Assembly (NCBI GenBank): GCA_963803295.1
Contig: CAWDMC010000009.1
Coordinates: 124,001-188,000, forward strand
Direction: 5' to 3'
Origin: CAWDMC01 sp963803295
GTDB taxonomy: Bacteria; Acidobacteriota; Terriglobia; UBA7540
DNA length: 64,000 nt
This document shows positions 56,499-64,000 of this stretch, piece after piece. Both the position numbers and the translations under genes were made by a program. Within the stretch, counting starts at the first letter, position 1. Every line of letters begins with the position of its first letter. The notes beneath the pieces are model-generated. The model was not told where the DNA came from. It was given only the letters and a program-made list of their open reading frames with translations, and ran no database searches.

Positions 56499-58022
56499 GT
56501 GACTGAAGACGATACATATCGAATCACCCTCCGGCCCACGGGCGCTCGACTGGAAGCGCCATATGGCGAGCCTCTTCGCGATCTCCTGTTTGAGCAGGGG
56601 GTGGAGTTCCCTTGCGGGGGGCAAGGACGTTGCCGCGGTTGCCGGGTTCGCGTGCTGGCGGGAACGGCGGAGGTCAACGAGGCGCAGCAGCAGCGGCTGT
56701 CGACAGACGAGCTCGCGAGCGGCTGGCGGCTTGCCTGCCAATGCGTCGTCAGAGGAGACCTCGAGATCGAGTTGCGGCAGTGGGATGCCGCGATCCTTGG
56801 AGACGAAACGGCGTTCACTTTCGAGCCGCGTTTGGGTTTTGGCGTCGCGATTGATGTCGGGACCACGACGCTGGTGGCGCAACTGCTCGATCTCGGCAGC
56901 GGCCGGGTGCTCGCCGTCCGGACCGCACTCAATGCTCAGGCACGGCATGGCGGAGACGTCATGAGCCGGATCCAATTTGCCCTGGCGTCAGGCGGCCAGC
57001 GCCAACTCCAAGATTTGATCCGAAGGCAGATCGGAAGCTTGATTGAGCAGTTGCTCCTGGCTGCTGGGATTGCCCCCGATTCTCTGGTTGCGGACGTAGT
57101 GCTGGTCGGCAATACGGTGATGCATCACCTCTTTTGCGGGATCGACGCGGAGCCGCTTTCGCGTTATCCTTTCGAACCATTGCGGATGGGCCTGGAGACC
57201 TTCCGTGCGAGGGATCTCGATTGGAGGCTGGCGGGTGATCCTTGGGTTCGGTTTCTGCCCTGTCTGGGCGGCTTCGTGGGCAGTGATATCCTGGCCGGCG
57301 TGCTGGCCACGCGGTTCAGCGAGGGGGACGAACTCATCGGGCTCGTGGACCTGGGCACCAACGGTGAAATCGTTATCGGCAATCGAGAAAAGATCCTGTG
57401 TGCTTCTACCGCCGCCGGGCCGGCTTTTGAAGGCGCTCGAATCTCCATGGGCATGCGAGCTTCCAGTGGCGCGATTTCGCAAGTGGCGATAGAATCGGGG
57501 CACCTCAATTGCCACGTGCTCGGTAATGCGGTCCCGACCGGTATTTGTGGCAGCGGACTGGTGGATGCCGTAGCGGCGGGGCTGTCGCTCGGCGTCATCG
57601 AACCGTCAGGAAGGCTGGCCGACAGGGGCAACAGTTGGGCCTTTTGGCCTCCCGTGACGCTTACTCAGAGTGACATCCGCGAGCTTCAGCTCGCCAAAGG
57701 CGCGATAGCGGCGGGAATGCGGATTCTAAGGGAACGCTGGGGTTCCCCGGCAGAGCTGACGCGCCTCTACCTGGCCGGGGCGTTCGGAAATTACGTCAGT
57801 CGAGCCAGCGCTCACCGTATCGGTCTGATCGACTTTCCACCCGATAAGGTCGAGCCCGCCGGGAATACAGCCTTGTTGGGCGCCAAGCTGGCCCTGTTCC
57901 GGCTTGATGGTGAAGATGGATCCTATAGCGATCTTCGCAGCCGGATTGAGCACGTCGGCCTCGGTTCCGATGCACATTTTCAGGACCTTTTTGTCGAAGA
58001 AATGAGATTTCCCCCTAACTAG
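56499..58022 (+). CDS. Reductive activator of corrinoid enzymes (RACE-type, [2Fe-2S] + ASKHA)
   Basis: A 507-residue ATP-dependent corrinoid reactivator. The N-terminal ferredoxin-like domain has PCGGQGRCRGCRVRVLAG (Cys39, 45, 48) and LACQC (Cys80, with Cys82) for a [2Fe-2S] cluster. After a linker, the ASKHA ATPase domain has GFGVAIDVGTTTLVAQLLDL, DVVLVGNTVMHHLF, LVDLGTNGEIVIGN, and YLAGAFGNYVSRASAHRIG. Such proteins reduce Co(II) back to Co(I) in corrinoid methyltransferases. The start is GTG 56499. It is directly followed, 25 bases on, by the corrinoid protein gene, as expected for a partner. Confidence 0.9.
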   Translation: MTEDDTYRITLRPTGARLEAPYGEPLRDLLFEQGVEFPCGGQGRCRGCRVRVLAGTAEVNEAQQQRLSTDELASGWRLACQCVVRGDLEIELRQWDAAILGDETAFTFEPRLGFGVAIDVGTTTLVAQLLDLGSGRVLAVRTALNAQARHGGDVMSRIQFALASGGQRQLQDLIRRQIGSLIEQLLLAAGIAPDSLVADVVLVGNTVMHHLFCGIDAEPLSRYPFEPLRMGLETFRARDLDWRLAGDPWVRFLPCLGGFVGSDILAGVLATRFSEGDELIGLVDLGTNGEIVIGNREKILCASTAAGPAFEGARISMGMRASSGAISQVAIESGHLNCHVLGNAVPTGICGSGLVDAVAAGLSLGVIEPSGRLADRGNSWAFWPPVTLTQSDIRELQLAKGAIAAGMRILRERWGSPAELTRLYLAGAFGNYVSRASAHRIGLIDFPPDKVEPAGNTALLGAKLALFRLDGEDGSYSDLRSRIEHVGLGSDAHFQDLFVEEMRFPPN

Positions 58023-58046
58023 GGGTCTACACCGTAAGGAGGACTT

Positions 58047-58691
58047 GTGGATATATTTGCAGAGTTACAGCAAGCGATTATCAACGGACAGGCTCCCCGT
58101 GCCAAGGAACTGGCCCAGAAGGGCCTGGACGAGGGCATCAAACCTTCCGAGTTTTTTCCTAAATCGATTATCCCGTCGATGGACGAGGTCGGTCGCCGGA
58201 TGCGGGATTGCGAATTCTTCATTCCGGAAGTGCTGATCGCCGCTCGTGCTGCCCGCGCTGCCACGGATCTGTTGCGGCCGTTGCTAGTGGGAGATGAGGC
58301 GGTCAAGTCGGCCGGAACAGTCGTCTGTGGCACCGTCAAGGGTGACCTGCACGACATCGGCAAGAACATTGTCGCCATGATGCTCGAGAGCGCCGGCTTC
58401 CGCATCGTCGATCTTGGCGTGGATGTCCCGCCCGAGAAGATCATCGAGGCTGTGAAAGAGCAGCAGGCGACGATCGTGGCCCTCTCAGCCCTGCTCACCA
58501 CCACCATGCTGAATATGAAGACCACCGTCGAGGCCCTGGTCGCCGCGGGCTTGCGCGACAAGGTGAAAATCATGGTGGGGGGCGCTCCGGTTACCGAAGC
58601 CTGGGCGAAATCCATTGGCGCCGACGCCTATGGCAAAGACGCCCCGTCCGCCGTGCAAGTGGCGCGCGAACTCGCCCTGCTGGCAGCCTAA
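58047..58691 (+). CDS. Corrinoid (B12)-binding protein, MtbC/MtaC-like
   Basis: A 214-residue two-domain protein: an N-terminal helical cap (IFAELQQAIINGQAPRAKEL) and a Rossmann B12-binding domain. The cobalt-binding motif DxHxxG is in GTVKGDLHDIGKNIVAMML (Asp100, His102, Gly105). The lower-ligand pocket pieces IVALSALLTTTMLNM and VKIMVGGAPVTEAWAK follow. It would carry the methyl group between the UROD-type methyltransferases and an acceptor such as homocysteine. The start is GTG with AAGGAGG upstream. It is the size of single-domain methanogen and acetogen corrinoid proteins. Confidence 0.92.
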   Translation: MDIFAELQQAIINGQAPRAKELAQKGLDEGIKPSEFFPKSIIPSMDEVGRRMRDCEFFIPEVLIAARAARAATDLLRPLLVGDEAVKSAGTVVCGTVKGDLHDIGKNIVAMMLESAGFRIVDLGVDVPPEKIIEAVKEQQATIVALSALLTTTMLNMKTTVEALVAAGLRDKVKIMVGGAPVTEAWAKSIGADAYGKDAPSAVQVARELALLAA

Positions 58692-58754
58692 TAGCGGTTA
58701 CTACAGGCTCGGCAAGGCGCGATCGATCCGCCTTCGTCCATGGAGGATTTGGCC

Positions 58755-60029
58755 ATGATGACTTCACGTGAACGTGTGCAGCTCGCCTTGCAACATAAAG
58801 AAGCCGACCGCGTGCCCCTCGACCAGGGTGCCAGCGCCGTGACCGGTATGCAGGTCGATACCGTCTCCAAGCTTCGGCAGGCTCTCCATTTGGACCCGCC
58901 AGGTACGCCAGTCAAGGTTGTGGAGCCTTATCAGATGCTGGGTGAGATCGCGCCCGACCTGATGGAAGCTCTCGGGGTGGATGTCATCGGTCTGCCCTCA
59001 CCCCGTACGATGTTCGGATTCAGGAACGAGGGGTGGAAGCCCTGGACCACCTTCGGCGGCACGCCCGTCCTCGTTCCCGAAGCCTTCAATACGGAACCCG
59101 ACGATAAGGGTGACATCCTGATGTATCCCGAAGGTGACCGCTCGGTACCGCCCAGTGGACGGATGCCGAAGGGTGGCTACTACTTTGATTCCATCACTCG
59201 CCAGCCGCCGCTCGACGAGAACAATCTGAAGGTGGAGGACAATCTCGAAGAGTTTGGTCCCATCTCGGAGGCGGATCTCGAGTATTTGAGAAGTGAGGCC
59301 GAAAGGCTCTACACCCAGACCGATAAGGCTATCCTGGGAAGTTTTGGAGGCGCGGGGTTCGGCGATATCGCGCTGGTCCCCGCGCCCTGGCTGAAACATC
59401 CTAAGGGCATCCGCGACGTCGAGGAATGGTACGTCAGCACCTCGCTGCGCCGCGACTATGTTTACAAGATTTTTGAGCGGCAGTGTGAAATCGCGCTCAA
59501 GAATTTGGAGAAGATCTATGCCGTCGTCAGGGACAAGGTGACGGCAGTATTCGTCACCGGAACGGATTTCGGAGCCCAACACGGGCCTTTCATCTCCGTT
59601 AAGGCATATCGCGATCTCTTCAAGCCTTTTCACATCGAGGTGAACAAGTGGATCCACTTGCATACGCCGTGGAAATCTTTCATCCATTCCTGCGGCTCAG
59701 TGCGAACCCTTATTCCGGATTTTGTCGACGCGGGATTCGAGATCTTGAACCCGGTGCAGTGCTCGGCCACGGGCATGGCTCCGGCTGAACTGAAGGCGGA
59801 GTTCGGGGATCGGGTCACCTTCTGGGGCGGTGGTGTCGATACCCAAGGCACGCTGCCGTTCGGTACGCCTGACGATGTGCGCAAGGAAGTGGCGGAGCGT
59901 CTTCGCGTTTTTGGCCGCGGCGGCGGATTCGTTTTTAACACCACCCATAACGTTCAGGCGCGGGTACCCATCGAGAATGTAGTGGCAATGTACGAAACTG
60001 TCCGCGATTGCGGCCGCTATCTGCATTAG
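58755..60029 (+). CDS. UROD-type protein 3, divergent zinc site
   Basis: A 424-residue UROD-superfamily member that is about 80 residues longer than its two neighbours. It starts MMTSRERVQLALQHKEADRV. The ligand motif is KSFIHSCGSVRTLIPDF, with HSC (HxC), and the third position has GFVFNTTHNVQARVP: His/Asn where the shorter paralogues have GC. It also has a FVTGTDFGAQHGPFI segment. This pattern is seen in larger UROD-type corrinoid methyltransferases acting on O-methyl or other donors (inference). The first ATG used is 58755, behind GGAGG at 58742; 58740 and 58758 are alternatives. It ends the cluster, 63 bases after the corrinoid gene. Confidence 0.83.
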   Translation: MMTSRERVQLALQHKEADRVPLDQGASAVTGMQVDTVSKLRQALHLDPPGTPVKVVEPYQMLGEIAPDLMEALGVDVIGLPSPRTMFGFRNEGWKPWTTFGGTPVLVPEAFNTEPDDKGDILMYPEGDRSVPPSGRMPKGGYYFDSITRQPPLDENNLKVEDNLEEFGPISEADLEYLRSEAERLYTQTDKAILGSFGGAGFGDIALVPAPWLKHPKGIRDVEEWYVSTSLRRDYVYKIFERQCEIALKNLEKIYAVVRDKVTAVFVTGTDFGAQHGPFISVKAYRDLFKPFHIEVNKWIHLHTPWKSFIHSCGSVRTLIPDFVDAGFEILNPVQCSATGMAPAELKAEFGDRVTFWGGGVDTQGTLPFGTPDDVRKEVAERLRVFGRGGGFVFNTTHNVQARVPIENVVAMYETVRDCGRYLH

Positions 60030-60391
60030 TCGAGGGCGTCCGGTAGCCACGGCACCGGTTTCGTGCCGTGGGTTCCTCAACGCCACCTTTCGACCTTGAT
60101 TCGCAGATGAACGCCCGGATTCAACGTTCCTCTAACCGACTGTCAAAAGAACCCAAGATAAACGAACCATGTCCTGGCTAGCCGGTGTTCTAATCCTCCC
60201 TCTGGGTCGTACCCTTCAATCAGGCTGAGAAGGCCCTAACATCGAAGATATCGAACCCTTGGAACCCCTCGTAGTCCTGCTCGCTGGCGGAACAAAGAAA
60301 CGCCAGCAGCGGGACATCACCGACGCGATCGGCCTTTCCTCTCCAGCATCTCCGCCTGCTGGTTGACCTGTGAGTAGCACCGTCCTGGAAG
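60030..60391. other. Intergenic region with one palindromic repeat
   Basis: The stretch starts with copy C of the GTAGCC palindrome: GGTAG, CCACGGCAC (60047-60055), loop cggtttc, GTGCCGTGG (60063-60071). The rest, about 300 bases up to the sigma-factor gene stop, shows no reading frame of interest. The hairpin follows the last corrinoid gene and may end the transcript. Confidence 0.5.
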
Positions 60392-61648
60392 TCAGCTCTG
60401 CGTACTCTCGCCGAGCCGGGCCGCCTGCATGATGAGGTAATTACGTTCCGGGATGCTGCTTGTCCGGCTGGCGGCAAGCCTATAGTGCGTAATGGCGGCC
60501 TCGAGATCGCCTGCTATTTCCAGCAGATAGCCCCGAACCGCATCGAGGCGGTAGTGGCCGGCAATTCGCGCATCAGAGTCGAGCGCTCTTAGCAATGCGA
60601 GTCCTTTTAGTGGACCATGAACCATGGCTGCGGCAATGGCGTGATTCAGCGCGACCATGGGATTGTCCGACATGCGTTTGAGCAAGTCGTAAAGGGCCAG
60701 GATCTGCGGCCAGTCCGTGTCTTGGGCTTCTGACGCTTCGTCATGAACGGCAGCAATGGCGGCCTGCAGCTGATACGGACCAACCGATCCTTTCGAGAGG
60801 GCCACGGTAAGCAGCGCGACACCTTCCGAAATCTCCTCTCGATCCCACAGACTGCGATCCTGCTGGGCGAGCGGGATCAACTGCCCGTCGGGCTCGCTCC
60901 GCGCTCGGCGGCGGGCATCGGTCAGCAGCATGAGGGCCAGCAAGCCCGTCACCTCCGGATCGTCCGAAAGCAAGCCATGAACGGATCGCGCCAGGCGGAT
61001 AGCCTCTTGTGCCAGCTCGGGGCGCTGCAGACGCTGGCCGGCACTTGAGGTGTAGCCCTCACTAAAGATCAGATAGAGCACGTGGAGTACGGCGCGGAGC
61101 CGTTGCGCGCGATCTTCGGTCGTTGGCGATTGGAAGGGCACGCCGGAAGCCTTGATAGTAGCTTTGGCCCGGCTGATCCGCTGCGCCATGGTCGCCTCGG
61201 GAACCAGGAAGGCGCGGGCGATGTCAGCCGTGGTCAAGCCGCCGACTGCTCTTAAGGTGAGGGCGATCGCTGAGGACGAAGTCAGCGAGGGATGACAGCA
61301 CATAAAGAACAGGCTCAGCGTGTCATCCGCATCGGTTTCAGGTTCGGCATCCGGGGCAGGGCTCAGCCAGCCGATTTCGATGACTGCTTCAGATTCCCGG
61401 TGCCTGCGGGCCACCTCGCTACGCAGGCTATCCATCATCCGGCGCGAAGCCACCTGAATCAGCCAGCCGCGAGGATTATCGGGAACTCCTTCCCGCGGCC
61501 ACTGCAAGGCTGCCGCAAGCAGGGCCTCTTGCACGGCATCTTCGGCAGCAGCGAAGTCATGGTAGCGGCGCGTCACGGCTCCGAGCACCTGCGGCGCGAG
61601 TGCACGCAGCAGATGCTCGGAACGCGCATCGAGTAACCTCTCTGTCAT
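60392..61648 (-). CDS. ECF sigma factor, ECF42/DUF6596-like
   Basis: A 418-residue sigma factor. Sigma2-like text is VLGAVTRRYHDFAAAEDAVQ with WPREGVPDNPRGWLIQVAS and SRRMMDSLRSE. The sigma4 region is TLRAVGGLTTADIARAFLVP followed by EATMAQRISRAKATIK. An unusually long C-terminal extension of more than 200 helical residues, TPR-like (RARSEPDGQLIPLAQQDRS, YDLLKRMSDNPMVALNHAI), is typical of ECF42 sigma factors. These work without a classic anti-sigma and are found next to DGPF (YCII-related) genes. Here the DGPF gene is directly upstream with a 4-base overlap. Confidence 0.88.
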   Translation of the reverse strand: MTERLLDARSEHLLRALAPQVLGAVTRRYHDFAAAEDAVQEALLAAALQWPREGVPDNPRGWLIQVASRRMMDSLRSEVARRHRESEAVIEIGWLSPAPDAEPETDADDTLSLFFMCCHPSLTSSSAIALTLRAVGGLTTADIARAFLVPEATMAQRISRAKATIKASGVPFQSPTTEDRAQRLRAVLHVLYLIFSEGYTSSAGQRLQRPELAQEAIRLARSVHGLLSDDPEVTGLLALMLLTDARRRARSEPDGQLIPLAQQDRSLWDREEISEGVALLTVALSKGSVGPYQLQAAIAAVHDEASEAQDTDWPQILALYDLLKRMSDNPMVALNHAIAAAMVHGPLKGLALLRALDSDARIAGHYRLDAVRGYLLEIAGDLEAAITHYRLAASRTSSIPERNYLIMQAARLGESTQS

Positions 61649-62040
61649 GGCAATTCATCAGTTTTCCGGCCCATGATCTGCCGGACTTCAATCGGCATAC
61701 TAAGCCGGGTCCCGCCAGGGCCAGGCCCTCCCGATAATTTACCGGCGATCTCACAGGCTCGCTCCGCGCTTTCGACGTCCACGACCCAATAGCCCAAGAG
61801 AAATTCTTTGGCTTCCGGAAAAATGCCGTCCGTGACGGGAAGTCCGTCCTTGCCGGCGCGCACCACCTTAGCTTGATCCGGCGCAGCTAACGCCTCGTTA
61901 GCCACCAACTCCCCGGATTCACTGAGCTCTTTATTGAATGCCTTCAAGAAGGCGAAGTGTGCTTGTATGTCACTCTGGGACCAGGCTCGATACGTGTCTA
62001 CTCCCGCTTTGGTGCCCGTCATCATCAGAATGTACTTCAT
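61645..62040 (-). CDS. YCII-related (DGPF domain) protein
   Basis: A 131-residue protein of the DGPF/YCII-related family, starting MKYILMMTGTKAGVDTYRAW. Conserved pieces are SGELVANEALAAPDQAKVVR, the DGIFPEAKEFLLGYWVVDV segment (a DGPF-like box) and ERACEIAGKLSGGP. These proteins accompany ECF42 sigma factors and are their likely regulon or partners, and their reaction is unknown. It overlaps the sigma gene by 4 bases and is transcribed first. The coupling supports a functional pair. Confidence 0.88.
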   Translation of the reverse strand: MKYILMMTGTKAGVDTYRAWSQSDIQAHFAFLKAFNKELSESGELVANEALAAPDQAKVVRAGKDGLPVTDGIFPEAKEFLLGYWVVDVESAERACEIAGKLSGGPGPGGTRLSMPIEVRQIMGRKTDELP

Positions 62041-62535
62041 TCCATTTGCTCCTTTTCATGTATTGTGCGCTGCATGCGCCGCGCTTTCATAGGGGAGTCG
62101 GAGCAAACGCTCACTTCTCGACATCACATAGAAGAAATTTTCAACGGGTGGTGCCTGGCCATCGTCTCGATTTCGCGCGCCCGGAATCAACCCACGAGTG
62201 GAGGTTCGAAAGTGACGACCGGTGCAATGCTACTCGATGTCAGCAAGGACTGGGGGAATTGCCATCGGTGGGCCACAGCGGTTTATGCAGGGCTGAAAGC
62301 GTGGCATCGAGAGCCGGATTGACGTGAACGAGCCGTCGCCTGCGGCAGAGGTGGTAGCCACGGTCAGCGCCTTTCTGACCGTGGGCTTTTGAATCCTCGG
62401 GATGTCGGAGGGTTACGGCGGATGAAACGGCCCACTTCAACCTTTCAGATCCAACCACGTGTGTGAACATTCGCTCCTTAAACTGGCAGGACCGCTTCAA
62501 TGAAGCCTGAATCGTTGGCCGATTGCCCGAGCCAG
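62041..62535. other. Intergenic region with a palindromic repeat
   Basis: A stretch of nearly 500 bases without a convincing gene. A GTAGCC palindrome (copy D) is present: GGTAG, CCACGGTCAG (62358-62367), loop cgccttt, CTGACCGTGG (62375-62384), tail gctttt. A plus-strand frame at 61957-62322 overlaps the DGPF gene and has no recognisable motif. Confidence 0.45.
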
Positions 62536-62991
62536 TTATGGGTACGTATCGTAGTCGTCGTACTCTCCAAATTCATCAGCTTCCCAGCCTCGATCACGCC
62601 AATCGCCTACACCGTTGCTATCAAACTCGTAGACCAGCTCGAGAACACTACCGTGACCGCGAACTACCGACAATCGTCTTCCTTGGCTGAATAGAAACAG
62701 GGAGGCGCTAACATAAGGCTTACCATCGATAATCTCTAGGCCTAAGGTCCCAGTCCAGGAAATAGCGAATGGATCAGAAGAAATGGTTGCACTTCGAACA
62801 GGCAGACAAAGCGCCTCTTTGTCAATCACGGCTTCATCGGCGGATTTCGTCGGACTAATCACCGCCTGCTTCAGATGCGTACTCAAGCTGTGAACCAAGT
62901 GGTCGATGATCTTTGACCATTCCTCTGAGGTTCGTGGACCTTCTGCGGAAGGATTTCTAATCATGTGGTCGATAATCAGGCTCTCTCTCAT
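62536..62991 (-). CDS. Candidate immunity protein for the polymorphic toxin
   Basis: A 151-residue acidic protein with no domain that I recognise. It starts MRESLIIDHMIRNPSAEGPR and ends in a very acidic tail (EADEFGEYDDYDTYP). Its start overlaps the stop of the toxin gene by 4 bases (62988-62991), so it is translationally coupled right behind the toxin's C-terminal domain. In polymorphic toxin loci this is the usual position of the immunity gene. The acidic character fits a protein that neutralises a nuclease. Function is inferred from position only. Confidence 0.6.
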   Translation of the reverse strand: MRESLIIDHMIRNPSAEGPRTSEEWSKIIDHLVHSLSTHLKQAVISPTKSADEAVIDKEALCLPVRSATISSDPFAISWTGTLGLEIIDGKPYVSASLFLFSQGRRLSVVRGHGSVLELVYEFDSNGVGDWRDRGWEADEFGEYDDYDTYP

Positions 62992-64000
62992 GGCTCAACC
63001 TCGGGCCAATCTGCAAGTTCAAAGCGATCCGGCGGATAGATGACTTCCCGACGCTGTCCAAGCCTAATTTCTACGTATCTTGGATCGTTAGCCCACTTCT
63101 CGGGGTCAACTGCCTTTGTCTTTCTACCCTCCCTTATCGCCCTTGGATCGTTAATTCCGTGGGTTGTTATCATTGAATCTTTCTGGCCCGCTACGGTGAT
63201 TGCGACGTCCCCTTCTTTGTAATAGATGTCGACTTCCCGGCCGTTCTCATTCACCCCACTAAAAATTCGCTCGGGATTGTTCAATATTTCCGCTTGCATT
63301 TCCTGTGTATATCCATGCTTTGACCTAGCGTGGCCGGGCGTAGCGCTGTGACCCGGTGGCGGAGCGCCTTTAATGTCTTCAGGTTGAACCGGTGTGTCCA
63401 TTTTTTTCAAGCGTTCCGACCTCGCCACTGCACGCCGCCTCGCTAACTCAATTGCGGCATCAACATCACCTATACCCGTTTCCACCCGTTCAATATCGTC
63501 AAGATATGGCGTTAGATCATAAGGAGACTTTGCATTTTCCCCAAGAACAGATAATGGCGTAGCTTCCGCGTCGAGCCATTCTACGCCACGTGTTAAATTT
63601 GCCTGGCCGAGTTGTGTCGCCTCCTCACGTAGTCGAAGGACTTCTTGGGTGAGAGACATCGCGCGTTGTTTCAAGTCCATTGCCTTGTTATGAACGAGAA
63701 TGCCGGCATCGGAAACATGGTAGGTGTGTAGCCCGTCTACCTCAATATTGAAGACTTCAAAGGTCCCTTCCCGGTGGCGCGATAGATTTACGCGTACGAC
63801 CTCGCGCTTTTTCGAAAGAAGGGGAGTGGTTGGCACCAAGGTCGAGGCCTTCTGCCAGCCTGAGCCCGGTACCCAAAATGGGTGTTCAGGGCTGCAAGTA
63901 ATCAAGGTTTCGCCAACCTGTATGTCTAAGACAACCGGGACCATGTGAACGAATACGCGCGCTATGGGCTGCGTAGCCTGCTTTCCCGATTTCGGATCAA
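62988..64000 (-). CDS. Polymorphic toxin, HINT domain plus C-terminal toxin (partial at window edge)
   Basis: The frame is open through the right edge, so the N-terminal delivery part lies outside. The visible protein starts with a pretoxin HINT domain: QVGETLITCSPEHPFWVPG and LHTYHVSDAGILVHN, the classic C-terminal HINT motif. A helical linker (LKQRAMSLTQEVLRLREEA) follows. The last 120 residues form a candidate toxin domain with HARSKHGYTQEMQAEILN, NPERIFSGVNENGREVD and DSMITTHGINDP. The pattern of an early His, an NPERIF strand and a late THG resembles BECR/DUF4258-type RNases (inference). An ATG at 63944 is internal, not the real start. Immunity is probably the overlapping gene at 62536-62991. 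Confidence 0.75.
   Translation of the reverse strand, partial: DPKSGKQATQPIARVFVHMVPVVLDIQVGETLITCSPEHPFWVPGSGWQKASTLVPTTPLLSKKREVVRVNLSRHREGTFEVFNIEVDGLHTYHVSDAGILVHNKAMDLKQRAMSLTQEVLRLREEATQLGQANLTRGVEWLDAEATPLSVLGENAKSPYDLTPYLDDIERVETGIGDVDAAIELARRRAVARSERLKKMDTPVQPEDIKGAPPPGHSATPGHARSKHGYTQEMQAEILNNPERIFSGVNENGREVDIYYKEGDVAITVAGQKDSMITTHGINDPRAIREGRKTKAVDPEKWANDPRYVEIRLGQRREVIYPPDRFELADWPEVEP

Noticed and set aside
61957..62322. Plus-strand frame of about 120 residues near the DGPF gene
   Set aside because: It overlaps the DGPF coding region on the other strand, has no ribosome binding site or motif, and its composition is like a shadow.
1..64000. CRISPR array or cas genes
   Set aside because: No series of evenly spaced direct repeats and no Cas-like protein was seen; the dispersed hairpins are not regularly spaced.

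Overview
The window looks like a chromosomal contig of a Gram-negative Acidobacteriota-type bacterium, possibly a metagenome-assembled genome. Supporting signs are moderately high GC, lipid A and heptose genes (lpxD, rfaE2), a fused LptF-LptG permease, two tandem DUF507 genes, a DUF1501 fragment, a bacillithiol-type deacetylase, a PPi-type phosphofructokinase together with pyruvate phosphate dikinase, an ECF42-like sigma factor with its DGPF partner, and many short dispersed palindromic repeats. The taxon is inferred from gene content only.

Layout. 1-1.1 kb: a DUF1501 fragment and a decayed tyrosine integrase beside the 3' end of tRNA-Val(TAC), probably the scar of an integrated element. 1.2-6.0 kb: DUF507 pair, M48 protease, DedA protein, BshB-like deacetylase, glutaredoxin-like protein, SDR. 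6.2-11.3 kb (minus): mfd, split by a frameshift and carrying an in-frame repeat insertion, then rfaE2, a hairpin cluster and an IS1380-type transposase relic. 11.5-19.5 kb (plus): PfkB kinase, GT39-like membrane protein, dapF, VTT membrane protein, M61 peptidase, PlsC and a radical SAM protein, several of them overlapping. 19.6-28 kb: lpxD, PilZ protein, an atypical LuxR-type regulator, xerD, a CCA/poly(A) polymerase-family protein, SDR, PfkB kinase, recO. 28.1-34.1 kb: glyQ-glyS and ppdK. 34.4-46.5 kb: GH57 enzyme, LptF-LptG fusion, beta-propeller protein with a TM/coiled-coil/winged-helix protein, deoxyhypusine synthase-like protein with pyruvoyl arginine decarboxylase, PPi-type PFK, and glnA (frameshifted). 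46.5-52.5 kb: gene fragments, a nucleotidyltransferase, a GH39-like glycosidase, an RMD1-like membrane protein, a secreted protein, PilZ.

The most distinctive region is 52.6-60.0 kb. It holds a compact plus-strand set for corrinoid-dependent methyl transfer: a homocysteine S-methyltransferase, DUF1638, two UROD-type methyltransferases with HxC...C zinc sites, a [2Fe-2S]/ASKHA corrinoid activator, a B12-binding protein and a third, divergent UROD-type protein. Together these look like a dispersed methionine synthase without its folate domain, in which UROD-type enzymes would supply methyl groups from an unknown donor to Co(I)-corrinoid and on to homocysteine or another acceptor.

The right end (minus) has the ECF42/DGPF pair and a HINT-containing polymorphic toxin, cut by the window edge, followed by an overlapping candidate immunity gene.

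Two core genes (mfd, glnA) are broken by single frameshifts, a nucleotidyltransferase probably is too, and dapF has an odd overlapping tail. Sequencing error should therefore be considered before true pseudogenisation.
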